Both the position numbers and the translations under genes were made by a program. 45,743 bases of DNA from Candidatus Omnitrophota bacterium (GTDB taxonomy: Bacteria > Omnitrophota > Gorgyraeia > Gygaellales > Profunditerraquicolaceae). A model generated the notes under the pieces. That model was given only the letters and a program-made list of their open reading frames with translations. It had not been told where the DNA came from and did no database searches. Of this stretch, positions 26,134 to 33,774 are shown piece by piece (the first letter of the stretch is position 1; every line of letters begins with the position of its first letter). Location: assembly GCA_016783715.1 (NCBI GenBank), contig JADHWA010000004.1:1-45743 (forward strand), read 5' to 3'.

Positions 26134-28487
26134 GAAGAAAGAACGTACTGATTACCGGAGGGGCGGGGTTTATCGGTTCGCATCTCTGTGAACGTTTAAT
26201 CCATGAGGGGTTCAGAGTAATCTGCATGGATAACTTTATTACCAGTAACATTAAGAATATCGGGCATCTGCGTCGCGAAAAAAAATTCGAATTTATCAAG
26301 CACGATGTCTCTAAATTTATTAACCTGGCCGGAAGATTAGATTATGTCCTGCATTTTGCCTCTTTGGCTTCTCCGGAGGACTATCTACGGTATCCGATCC
26401 AGACATTAAAGGTAGGGTCTTTAGGTACGCATAATACCCTGGGGTTGGCCAAGGCGAAGAAGGCCAGGTTTCTGCTTGCTTCAACATCCGAGGTTTACGG
26501 AGACCCGCTAGTGCATCCGCAACCGGAATCCTATTGGGGACATGTGAATTGCGTAGGGGTGCGCGGTTGCTATGATGAATCTAAGCGTTTTGCTGAGGCT
26601 ATGACCATGGCTTACAGTAGGACCCATAAAGTAGATACCAGAATCGTCAGGATCTTTAATAGCATTCTTGCCGATCAGATGACAATCGTATTTAATGATA
26701 ATGATATCCACCTGGAAGAAATAGAAAAATATGTAGATAGGCTTGGTCATGATGCTCAAGATAAACGGATCTTGGTGCCATCTTTTGATCCAGAAACTTT
26801 ACGGGTCGGACTTAAAGAAGTCAGCGCTCTTATTAAGCATCCTTATAAAGGTGATGCCTATGAACTCAGTTTAGCCTATGGCAGGAAAGTAAAAGTCACG
26901 GGTGATCACAGCGTATTTAAACGAGACAAAAATGGCCAACCAACTGCTATCCCTGTCCGTAACTTAAAGATAGGAGATCATGTTGCCATCCCAGCAAAAT
27001 TACCGGTAGTAGAAAAAGATATCGGGCATATTAATATTGTCCAGGAAATAGCTAAGATATGTCCTAGGTCTGAATTATGGGGGTATGCCGTATATTTTAA
27101 AAAATTAAAGCCATTGATTAAAGAACGCAAGAAGGATATTTACCAGATACTCAAAAGAAGCAATCATTATAATGCGCAGAGGTTTAATAATGGCATCTTC
27201 TGCGCTTTTAACAAATATCGTCAGAATTCATTTCTTCCGCTTTATGTCCTCAGTAAATTGGGAGTGAATGCCCCTGAGGATGCAAAAATCAGAATTTTTT
27301 CCGGAGGAGCACATATATTCACCACTAACAAAATAAAAATTTCAAATGATATACTTTGGCTTTTAGGTTTTTATATTGCCGAGGGAAGTGCTAATTACCT
27401 AAAGGGTAAAAATTATTACATTACTTTTTCTTCAGATGTACATTTGTTGAAAAAGGCAAAGGTAATTTTGGAAGATAATTTTGGAACTCATGTAATATAC
27501 GTGCCACCTAAGGAATGCGAAAAGCCGCCTTCTATAGTTGTCCATTCAAAAGTTTTATATTTTATCTTCGATAAAATATTTAAGATTATAAAAGTCCCTT
27601 CACAAAAAAAAGAGATGCCTGGCTGGATAATGCAATTACCGTTATCGAAACTTAAATATGTGTTGGAAGGGTTTAAAGATGGGGATGGAACTCATAGCGG
27701 TAAAAAGATGAATAATGAGCTATGTTTTGATACCGTAAGTAAAAAATTGTCATTGCAACTTACTATGATCTGTTTACGTTTTGGTATAGTTTCTTCTTTG
27801 GGGAGATACGCTACGACATTCAAAAAGAAATACGGTAGTAAGCATTTTCCATTTTATAGAGTTACTATTTGTAACATATCTAATTTTAATATTTTGCAGT
27901 GGGATGCTAAAGGAGTAAAACAGAACTTATCTGCTTCGAGGAGCGGAGATTTGGTTTGGGCCTGGATTAAGGAGATTAAAAAATGTAAAGCATCGCCATA
28001 CGTATACGATTTTTCTGTACCAGGAACAGAGAACTTTATCGCGGGAGATGGAGTATTTTGTCATAACACTTACGGCCCGCGGATGAGGATGAGGGATGGC
28101 AGGGTAGTGACTAATTTTATATATCAGGCGCTGCACTCTAAGCCAATTACAGTCTATGGGCGTGGTAGGCAGACCAGAAGTTTCTGCTATATTGATGATT
28201 TAGTAGAGGGGTTGTTTAAGTTAATGAAAAGCCGGCTCAGGGATCCGGTAAATCTGGGGAATCCGAGAGAGTTTTCGATTATGGAGTTAGCCAGATTAGT
28301 TGTGAAGCTGACTGGTACCAGGAGCCGGATAGTCTACAGGTTGCTCCCCCAGGATGACCCTAAGCAGCGCCAGCCGGATATCGGGAGGGCTCAGAGACTG
28401 CTTAAGTGGAAGCCAAAAATTCCTCTTGAGAAGGGTTTGCGCTTAACTATTCAGTGGTTAAAAAGAAATAAGCAGGGGAGGGATTGA
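26130..28487 (+). CDS. UDP-glucuronate decarboxylase (UXS) precursor with intein
   Basis: The 785-aa precursor is a 316-aa SDR decarboxylase interrupted by a 469-aa intein. N-extein (1-177): [50 protein letters not shown] with catalytic Y148 and K152, up to RIVRIFN. C-extein (647-785): [20 protein letters not shown] onward. Joining them restores the family motif RIFNTYGPRM. The mature enzyme would convert UDP-glucuronate to UDP-xylose. The product fits the upstream UDP-glucose dehydrogenase. The gene is the last of a four-gene operon. One uninterrupted frame excludes a frameshift. Confidence 0.93.
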   Translation: MRRKNVLITGGAGFIGSHLCERLIHEGFRVICMDNFITSNIKNIGHLRREKKFEFIKHDVSKFINLAGRLDYVLHFASLASPEDYLRYPIQTLKVGSLGTHNTLGLAKAKKARFLLASTSEVYGDPLVHPQPESYWGHVNCVGVRGCYDESKRFAEAMTMAYSRTHKVDTRIVRIFNSILADQMTIVFNDNDIHLEEIEKYVDRLGHDAQDKRILVPSFDPETLRVGLKEVSALIKHPYKGDAYELSLAYGRKVKVTGDHSVFKRDKNGQPTAIPVRNLKIGDHVAIPAKLPVVEKDIGHINIVQEIAKICPRSELWGYAVYFKKLKPLIKERKKDIYQILKRSNHYNAQRFNNGIFCAFNKYRQNSFLPLYVLSKLGVNAPEDAKIRIFSGGAHIFTTNKIKISNDILWLLGFYIAEGSANYLKGKNYYITFSSDVHLLKKAKVILEDNFGTHVIYVPPKECEKPPSIVVHSKVLYFIFDKIFKIIKVPSQKKEMPGWIMQLPLSKLKYVLEGFKDGDGTHSGKKMNNELCFDTVSKKLSLQLTMICLRFGIVSSLGRYATTFKKKYGSKHFPFYRVTICNISNFNILQWDAKGVKQNLSASRSGDLVWAWIKEIKKCKASPYVYDFSVPGTENFIAGDGVFCHNTYGPRMRMRDGRVVTNFIYQALHSKPITVYGRGRQTRSFCYIDDLVEGLFKLMKSRLRDPVNLGNPREFSIMELARLVVKLTGTRSRIVYRLLPQDDPKQRQPDIGRAQRLLKWKPKIPLEKGLRLTIQWLKRNKQGRD
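26661..28067 (+). mobile_element. Class 1 intein with LAGLIDADG homing endonuclease
   Basis: The boundaries are exact: intein residue 1 is Ser (AGC at 26661), the last two residues are His-Asn, and +1 of the C-extein is Thr. Block A is [11 protein letters not shown], block B TxxH is TGDH (intein residues 80-83), and block F/G is [22 protein letters not shown] (448-469). Two LAGLIDADG helices, LLGFYIAEG (234-242) and LEGFKDGDG (335-343), keep their acidic residues, so the endonuclease may be active. The DNA is visibly more A/T-rich than the flanking exteins, suggesting later arrival. Confidence 0.95.
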
Positions 28488-28527
28488 TGCTTCGGCAGTT
28501 CCCAACGATTTATAGGGGCCGCTGTGC

Positions 28528-28570
28528 ATCAATACCTCGGTATTGATTTCCTGTATTTCTATGCTATACT
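28528..28570 (+). promoter_or_regulatory. Distal leader promoter P1 with palindromic operator
   Basis: TTGATT (28543-28548), 16 bp and an extended -10 TGC-TATACT (28565-28570). The -35 overlaps a perfect 9-bp inverted repeat ATCAATACC-tc-GGTATTGAT (28528-28547), a plausible operator. Confidence 0.55.
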
Positions 28571-28657
28571 TCTACTTAGAAGGGCAGTGAGCAGCTAGAA
28601 GAGTAGGTAGTACGACTCAAAACACCGTTTTTATAGCCAATTTTTTTAAGGATTTTC

Positions 28658-28698
28658 AACCTATTCTTCATGCCAAGCGGCGCGGGGAATAGGTTTTT
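28658..28698 (+). terminator. Terminator-like hairpin in the pilin leader
   Basis: AACCTATTC (28658-28666) pairs with GAATAGGTT (28687-28695), followed by TTT. The inner sequence is G/C rich (AGCGGCGCGGGG). It ends five bases before the -35 of P2, so it may separate P1 transcripts from P2. Confidence 0.55.
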
Positions 28699-28699
28699 C

Positions 28700-28728
28700 T
28701 TGACATAAGGGGAGGGAGGTGATATAAG
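28700..28728 (+). promoter_or_regulatory. Proximal pilin promoter P2
   Basis: TTGACA (28700-28705), 17 bp and TATAAG (28723-28728) make a near-consensus sigma70 promoter, the best in the window, fitting a highly expressed major pilin. Confidence 0.8.
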
Positions 28729-28891
28729 AGTAGTTAGGTATTATATAGGGTAGACAATGCAGATTCTGGTATTCTGACCTCTAAAGAAATAAAGATACGA
28801 GAAATCATAATCAGGTAGCAGAAAGTATCGAGGAAGAAACCAGATATGCGCAGGTTCGTCAATCATGCCCTGGGAAGGAGGCTTCATAGCT

Positions 28892-29332
28892 ATGAAGAAT
28901 AAAGGTTTTACGTTAGTAGAAATCATGATTGTAGTTGCGATTATCGCGTTGTTGGCAGCCATCGCAATTCCTAACTTATTGCGTGCAAGGTTAAATGCCA
29001 ATGAATCAGCTGGGATTTCATCTTTGAGGACGGTTTCTGCAGCAGCGATCAGCTTCAGGACAGTAAATACTGCATATCCGGTAGCCCTGACCAATTTAGG
29101 GGCGGCAACTCCTGCATACATTGATACAATCCTGGGTTGCGCAGTTCAGCCCTGCGGTAAGCAGGGGTACAGCTTTGCTTTAACCGGTGGTACCAATACA
29201 TTCACCGCCACAGCAAGGCCGCAGACATTCCAGACAACCGGTGTCAGGAGCTTCTTTGTTGATGAATCAGGTGTTATCCGCTGGACAAATCTGGATGCTG
29301 CAGCAACAGTAGCAAGTACACCGCTGGATTAG
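28892..29332 (+). CDS. pilA: Type IV major pilin / prepilin
   Basis: The 146-aa prepilin has a 5-residue leader MKNKG cleaved before FTLVEIMIVVAIIALLAAIAIPNLL, the class III signal processed by PilD, with the essential Glu at mature position 5. The globular domain is short and Ala/Thr-rich and has a Cys pair (GCAVQPCG). The track start at 28865 would bury the signal behind MPWEGGFIA, so ATG 28892 (AAGGAGG upstream) is preferred. It has its own promoters and a strong terminator, so it is monocistronic. A type II secretion pseudopilin is less likely because it sits beside pilMNOPQ. Confidence 0.9.
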   Translation: MKNKGFTLVEIMIVVAIIALLAAIAIPNLLRARLNANESAGISSLRTVSAAAISFRTVNTAYPVALTNLGAATPAYIDTILGCAVQPCGKQGYSFALTGGTNTFTATARPQTFQTTGVRSFFVDESGVIRWTNLDAAATVASTPLD

Positions 29333-29360
29333 TTATCATCGGGTTTAGTTTTACTCTGTA

Positions 29361-29393
29361 AAAGCGGGGAAGGAAGCTTCCCCGCTTTTTTTG
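29361..29393 (+). terminator. Rho-independent terminator after the pilin
   Basis: A 12-bp perfect stem AAAGCGGGGAAG-gaag-CTTCCCCGCTTT ends in a run of seven Ts. It isolates the pilin from the downstream gene. Confidence 0.95.
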
Positions 29394-29414
29394 ATATCGA
29401 TAAGGTTAATTCAA

Positions 29415-31370
29415 ATGCAAATCAGAAGGCATATAAAGGAAATTCTCTTAATCTCTCTTCTTGGGCTGTTGATATATTTTAATTCACTACAGTCCGGCTT
29501 TATCTGGGATGACTACTCTTTAGTCGTAGATAACCCACTGATCAGAGATATCCATAAGGCGGCCAGGGTATTCGGCAGCCGTCTCTCCGTCCATGGAGAT
29601 ATCTTCTACCGTCCTACGCAAAATCTCTCCTATATGCTGGATTTTCTTCTTTTTAAGTTTGACCCGCGCGGATATCACCTGACCAATATACTGTTGCACA
29701 TTATCGTAGGCATCCTGTTTTTTCACCTCTCTAACCTGCTGGGTAAAAATAGAAGGGTCTCTCTCTGTGCGGCGCTTTTGTACTTGGCATCACCCTTATG
29801 GGTAGAGAGCGTTACTTATATCTCAGGAAGAGCCGATATCTTAATGAGTCTCTTTATCCTGATGTCTTTTATCTTCTTTATTAAGAAGCGGATACTCCTG
29901 TGTATCATCTGTTACATATTTGCGCTCTTCTCCAAGGAGGCGAGTTTAGTTTATCCGCTTATTATTTTATCTTATCTGTTAGTGTGGAGAAAGCCCGATA
30001 AGAAGTACATTACCTTAGCAGTTCTTCTCTGTGCTATAACTCTTATATACGGGGTAACTATGTTGGTTACATCCTGGGGGGTAACCGCATTCAGATCTGA
30101 GAGTTTTCCCCTATCGACCCGGCTACTATTTCTCCCCTGTGCCATCGGAAAATACCTGGCTTTGATATTTTTTCCCGCCAATCTGCATATGTCATATACA
30201 GTGAGGCTGCCTCACTCTCTCCTGGAGCCGCAAGTTCTGCTTTCAGTTTCGCTGGTTGGTCTGCTTGCGCTAGCCTTCTTTTATTATCTAAAGAAGGACA
30301 AATTTATCGCTTTTTTTCTCCTGTGGTTTTTTATCTTTTTTATTCCTCATTCGGGGATATTTCCGATCAATGCATTCTTTGCCGATCATTTTATATATCT
30401 GGCGGCGTTCGGGATCTTTGCGGTTTTCTTGAGCCTGCTGGATAAACTCAAAATTAGATGGCTATTTTTGAGTATCTTTATGATTTATCTAAGTTATTTT
30501 AGCATTGCTACCGCCAGATACAATTCTGTCTGGGGGGAACCTGCGCGCTTCTATCAGAGGATAATTAGATTGTCAGAGAATAGTTTCGCTGCATATAATA
30601 ATTTAGGCGTTCTCTATATGGATCAGGGGAGATTAACTGACGCCAGGAGACTATTTGAGCGCTCAATCGAGATCAAACCGGACTTCGTTGATGCCAGGAT
30701 AAATTTGGCTCGGGGCTATTATTTACAGGGCGACTTAAAGAGAGCTACCGGGTTGATCCGGGGGGTAATCCAGGAGGATCCGGATAACGCATATGCCTGG
30801 AATTATCTAGGGACATTTTCTCTAAAACAGGGTGATAGAGATATGGCAGAGGATTCCTATATCAGGGCCTGTCGGCTTGCACCGATGCAGGGCGGCTTGC
30901 TGCTTGATCTCTATACCTTATATAGTTTGGATAATAGGAGCCAGGAGGCCGCCGAGATCAAAGAGAAGATTGCTTCAATTGATAAATATGCCCTGGCAGA
31001 GCTTTATATAAGGGATAGCCGGTATCTTCTAACAATTGCTGATTTAGTCGGTTCCTTAAGCTCCGTCGATGAAGCATTGCAGATAAATCCCTATCGCGCT
31101 GATTTTTACAGGCTTAGAGGTGATATATTAAAGGAGGTAGGTGATTACGAGGGGGCGTTTCTGCAATATAAGTTGGTACTGAAGCTCTCTCCATCAGACT
31201 GGCAGGCCCATAATAGTCTGGGGGAGCTGTATTTGAGGATTGAATTCTTTGAGGATGCCAGAAGATGTTTTGAGAAGGCGCTATCTTTACAGCCGGATTC
31301 AACCAAGACGCAGCAAAATCTCCAGGCAGTTAAAGGCCAACTTCGAGAGGCCGTCGAATTTAGGGAATAA
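29415..31370 (+). CDS. TMTC-like GT-C glycosyltransferase with TPRs
   Basis: About 10 transmembrane segments (residues 5-370) precede at least six TPR units. The first luminal/periplasmic loop has SLQSGFIWDDYSLVVDNP, with the Asp pair typical of GT-C catalysis. VESVTYISGRADILMSLF strongly resembles the conserved motif of TMTC O-mannosyltransferases. It may glycosylate pilins or other envelope proteins. The track start (TTG 29391) lies within the preceding terminator's T-run, so ATG 29415 is preferred (651 aa). Function is inferred from family. Confidence 0.78.
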   Translation: MQIRRHIKEILLISLLGLLIYFNSLQSGFIWDDYSLVVDNPLIRDIHKAARVFGSRLSVHGDIFYRPTQNLSYMLDFLLFKFDPRGYHLTNILLHIIVGILFFHLSNLLGKNRRVSLCAALLYLASPLWVESVTYISGRADILMSLFILMSFIFFIKKRILLCIICYIFALFSKEASLVYPLIILSYLLVWRKPDKKYITLAVLLCAITLIYGVTMLVTSWGVTAFRSESFPLSTRLLFLPCAIGKYLALIFFPANLHMSYTVRLPHSLLEPQVLLSVSLVGLLALAFFYYLKKDKFIAFFLLWFFIFFIPHSGIFPINAFFADHFIYLAAFGIFAVFLSLLDKLKIRWLFLSIFMIYLSYFSIATARYNSVWGEPARFYQRIIRLSENSFAAYNNLGVLYMDQGRLTDARRLFERSIEIKPDFVDARINLARGYYLQGDLKRATGLIRGVIQEDPDNAYAWNYLGTFSLKQGDRDMAEDSYIRACRLAPMQGGLLLDLYTLYSLDNRSQEAAEIKEKIASIDKYALAELYIRDSRYLLTIADLVGSLSSVDEALQINPYRADFYRLRGDILKEVGDYEGAFLQYKLVLKLSPSDWQAHNSLGELYLRIEFFEDARRCFEKALSLQPDSTKTQQNLQAVKGQLREAVEFRE

Positions 31371-31376
31371 ATTCTC

Positions 31377-31404
31377 TTGTGTTAGAAGGTTTTTATGCTA
31401 GAAT
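31377..31404 (+). promoter_or_regulatory. Candidate promoter for minor pilin/pilMNOP run
   Basis: TTGTGT (31377-31382), 16 bp and an extended -10 TGC-TAGAAT (31399-31404) lie upstream of the first pilin-like gene. The -35 is imperfect and this is moderate evidence. Confidence 0.45.
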
Positions 31405-31445
31405 TAAATATATTTGTTGGATAGTATTTATTAATAATTGAGCTT

Positions 31446-31865
31446 ATGATCCGGAATAATTACGCCAAGAATACAGTTACCTTAATGCTTGTGATTGCTG
31501 TGCTTGCGCTTTTTTTGAGGCTGGGCATTGAGCAGAGCATAAAAGTAAATATTTCACAGAATGAATCCAATGCCTCGGTGGCATTGAAATCGATCTCTAC
31601 GGCACTGCAAAATTACGCCGAAGACCACGGGCAGATATTTCCCCAGGCGCTGGCTGTTTTAATGCAGACTGACCCGCCGTATCTGGATAAGGATTATCAT
31701 CACCGGACTTCTATCGCCGGTTATAACTTTTCCTGTTCCAGGCTGGATGCTTCCGGATACAGCTGTTCGGCTACACCGATAAAATGCAATAGTACCGGCA
31801 GAGAGATTTATATCATTACCACAGGCGGGGTGATGGTGTCGGATTTATGCGCCAAGAAGGAATAA
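31446..31865 (+). CDS. Pilin-like membrane-anchored protein, no canonical prepilin site
   Basis: The 139-aa protein has one N-terminal hydrophobic helix (TLMLVIAVLALFLRLGI), a helical stalk and a C-terminal domain with a 4-Cys pattern (FSCSRL, YSCSATPIKCN, DLCAKK). The segment ISTALQNYAEDHGQIFPQALAVLM resembles the alpha1-loop of type II/IV pseudopilins. However, the usual G-F-T-L-x-E cleavage motif is absent, since the N-terminus reads NNYAKNTVTLML. Position before two prepilins suggests a pilus-assembly accessory. Function unknown. Confidence 0.65.
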   Translation: MIRNNYAKNTVTLMLVIAVLALFLRLGIEQSIKVNISQNESNASVALKSISTALQNYAEDHGQIFPQALAVLMQTDPPYLDKDYHHRTSIAGYNFSCSRLDASGYSCSATPIKCNSTGREIYIITTGGVMVSDLCAKKE

Positions 31866-31905
31866 GCAAAGAACCCAAAGGAGGCGCGCGAAAGCGGGCG
31901 GGCCG

Positions 31906-32292
31906 ATGAGACAAAAGGTCGAAGGTTTTACGCTACCTGAATTATTATTCGCTGCGGCAGTTCTGGCCTTTGTCTTAGTGAGCCTACTCTTTATTTTTAC
32001 TTCCTGCCTGTTCCTCGATGAATCAAGCCGTAACTCAACTCTGGCGACCAGCCACGCAGAGTACGTAATTGAAGATATAAAGGATACAAGTTTTGCACAG
32101 ATTCCCGCTATGGCAGGAACTTGGGATACTTCGGCGATCACCGCCGCCGGGTTAAATCCGGTTACCGGGGAGTCAATTGTGATTGCGGTATCCGGGGTAA
32201 ACCCTTTGAATATCAACGTGACGGTTAACTGGAGTGACCGCGGAAACAGGAGTAGGAGCATTAGTTTTTCGACATTAATTACAGAGCCATGA
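31906..32292 (+). CDS. Minor prepilin (PilV-like)
   Basis: The 128-aa prepilin has the leader MRQKVEG and mature start FTLPELLFAAAVLAFVLVSLLFIF, with Glu at position 5 retained although Thr-Leu-Pro replaces the common TLIE. A small beta-rich C-terminus follows. The nearest purine-rich Shine-Dalgarno, AAAGGAGG (31877-31884), is 21 bases from the ATG, with a GC-rich insert GCGCGCGAAAGCGGGCGGG between. The gene shares ATGA with the next prepilin gene. Confidence 0.82.
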   Translation: MRQKVEGFTLPELLFAAAVLAFVLVSLLFIFTSCLFLDESSRNSTLATSHAEYVIEDIKDTSFAQIPAMAGTWDTSAITAAGLNPVTGESIVIAVSGVNPLNINVTVNWSDRGNRSRSISFSTLITEP

Positions 32293-32780
32293 GAGCTTTT
32301 ACGCTTATTGAACTGCTGATATCGATGTTTATTATGGTAGTAATTATAGCCGGTATCTATATAGCTTTAAGCGCAGCACAGGTTACCTGGGATAGCGGTT
32401 CTGGTATGCTTGATCTGCAGCAGTCATTGCGTCCGGCAATAGAAGGGATGACTAGGGAGCTACGCCGGAGCAGCCCCTCTCTGGTTACTGTCAGCGGGCT
32501 TGACGCAGAGATTATAGAGTTTAGCGTTCCTGGAAGCAGCAACTCGATCAGTTATTATATTTTAGATTCGCAGCTGATACGTGAGCATCCCAGTGACACC
32601 ACTCGGGTATTGGCAAATGATGTTAATAATTTGAGTTTCTGTTGCGTCGGCGGTAGTGATTGTTTTGATTGCGCGAATGCAAGTATTGTTCAGGTGGAAG
32701 CGGGGGTTGCTAAGAGTGTAAAAGGGAGAAGCCTGCGGCAGTTTGATCTGATTAATGAGGTTAGCTTGAGAAATGAATAA
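32289..32780 (+). CDS. Minor prepilin (PilW-like)
   Basis: The 163-aa prepilin begins MRAFTLIELLISMFIMVVIIAGIYIAL. The leader is only three residues and the residue before the cleavage site is Ala instead of Gly, which is tolerated by some prepilin peptidases. The C-terminal domain contains CCVGGSDCFDCANAS, a Cys-rich loop. The name is by position and general PilW resemblance. It overlaps the next gene by 8 nt. Confidence 0.78.
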   Translation: MRAFTLIELLISMFIMVVIIAGIYIALSAAQVTWDSGSGMLDLQQSLRPAIEGMTRELRRSSPSLVTVSGLDAEIIEFSVPGSSNSISYYILDSQLIREHPSDTTRVLANDVNNLSFCCVGGSDCFDCANASIVQVEAGVAKSVKGRSLRQFDLINEVSLRNE

Positions 32781-33762
32781 AAAAGGTATAGCACTGGTCC
32801 TGGCACTTGTAATCGTAATGGTATTACTTCTTCTGGGGGGAGCGATGCTCTCCCGCAGTATGGCAGAAGTTAATTTATCTAATAGGTATCTGGAGTCTAT
32901 TCAGGCGTTTTGGCTGGCTGAGGCAGGAATTAATCAGGCATTGATAGATTTAAGGTCAGATTATAGTGCTTCGAACGTGGCCTCTACTACCTTCGGTGAG
33001 GGCGGTTATTCTGCGGTTATAACCGCAAATGTCGACGGTACCCGTACTGTTACAGCGACTGGATTCATACCCTCTGGCGGCACACCACGTATTCAGAGGA
33101 CTCTGGAGTCGGTGATGAATAGACTGGCGCATACGCCGGCTAACTTTTTTAGCCAGGCAATTTATTCTGCGGGGGATATTACATTTGCCGGTGCGGCTTA
33201 CAGCGTAGCAGGAGATGTTATGTACAGCGGCACATTCACCGGCACTGACAGCGGAATCACTGGCGACGTCACTGATGATCCCTCGATTACACCTTTGGCA
33301 CACCTGGACTTTGATCAGCTAAAAACTATAAGCCAGGCTCAGGGGAATTATCATGATGTGGATGGCTTAGACGGTCCTTTCCCTACGGATTTCTGGTATG
33401 ATGAAGTTGCCGGTATCCCAAATGTAGTCTATTTAGAGGGGGCATTTGATTTAAGCGGAAAAAATTTAGTGGGGGGATTCTTTATCGTCGGAGGAGACGT
33501 AGTCTATGATGCTGAATTAAGCGGTAATGTAGCTGTTGACGGCGCCATATATACATTAGGCAACTTTACCCTAAATGGCGGTGGGAGTGCCTTAAACATC
33601 AACGGCGGCGTCTGGAGCGGCCAGAATACCACCATAACCGGAAGCTCCACGATCGCATATAATGCCGGTTACATGAACGCAATCCAGAACTTAGGGATAG
33701 TCACAACTGTGCAGATGCTCTCCTGGGACGACACACAGGATCCTTACAACCTTGTTCCATAG
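32773..33762 (+). CDS. PilX-like minor pilin with Gly-rich beta domain
   Basis: The 329-aa protein begins MNKKGIALVLALVIVMVLLLLGGAML and has AEAGINQALIDLRSDY, the PilX N-terminal signature. The rest is unusually long for PilX. It has alternating hydrophobic and Gly/Asp-rich strands (LVGGFFIVGGDVVYDAELSGNVAVDGAIYTLGNF), resembling a right-handed beta-helix as in bactofilin-like or adhesin folds. It is likely a pilus-tip or initiator protein. The fold assignment is inference. Confidence 0.72.
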   Translation: MNKKGIALVLALVIVMVLLLLGGAMLSRSMAEVNLSNRYLESIQAFWLAEAGINQALIDLRSDYSASNVASTTFGEGGYSAVITANVDGTRTVTATGFIPSGGTPRIQRTLESVMNRLAHTPANFFSQAIYSAGDITFAGAAYSVAGDVMYSGTFTGTDSGITGDVTDDPSITPLAHLDFDQLKTISQAQGNYHDVDGLDGPFPTDFWYDEVAGIPNVVYLEGAFDLSGKNLVGGFFIVGGDVVYDAELSGNVAVDGAIYTLGNFTLNGGGSALNINGGVWSGQNTTITGSSTIAYNAGYMNAIQNLGIVTTVQMLSWDDTQDPYNLVP

Positions 33763-33774
33763 AAAAATAAAGAC

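Larger units (their letters stand above)
28488..28891 (+). other. 404-nt pilin leader region, no gene
   Basis: The gap between UXS and the major pilin holds two promoters and a terminator-like hairpin. From P1 the transcript would start near 28577, contain a stem CTACTTAG/CTAG..AGTAG, and reach a T-rich tract, then the hairpin at 28658-28695. P2 follows immediately and would give a roughly 155-nt 5'UTR to the pilin. I saw no coding region and no match to a riboswitch class that I can recognise. The 85-120-nt P1 product could be a small RNA or an attenuated leader. Confidence 0.5.

Noticed and set aside
26130-28487. Frameshift, gene fusion or duplicated insert in the UXS gene
   Set aside because: The frame is unbroken, and exact removal of 469 codons restores RIFNTYGPRM. 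All intein blocks are in order, so an intein explains it better.
28577-28700. c-di-GMP (GEMM) riboswitch upstream of the pilin
   Set aside because: The expected GGGCAAACC and GGACGCAAAGCC elements are not present. AGGGCAGTGAG and ACGACTCAAAAC are only vaguely similar.
28865-28891. Track start of the pilin at 28865
   Set aside because: It would place nine residues before the prepilin leader and disregards the AAGGAGG in front of ATG 28892.
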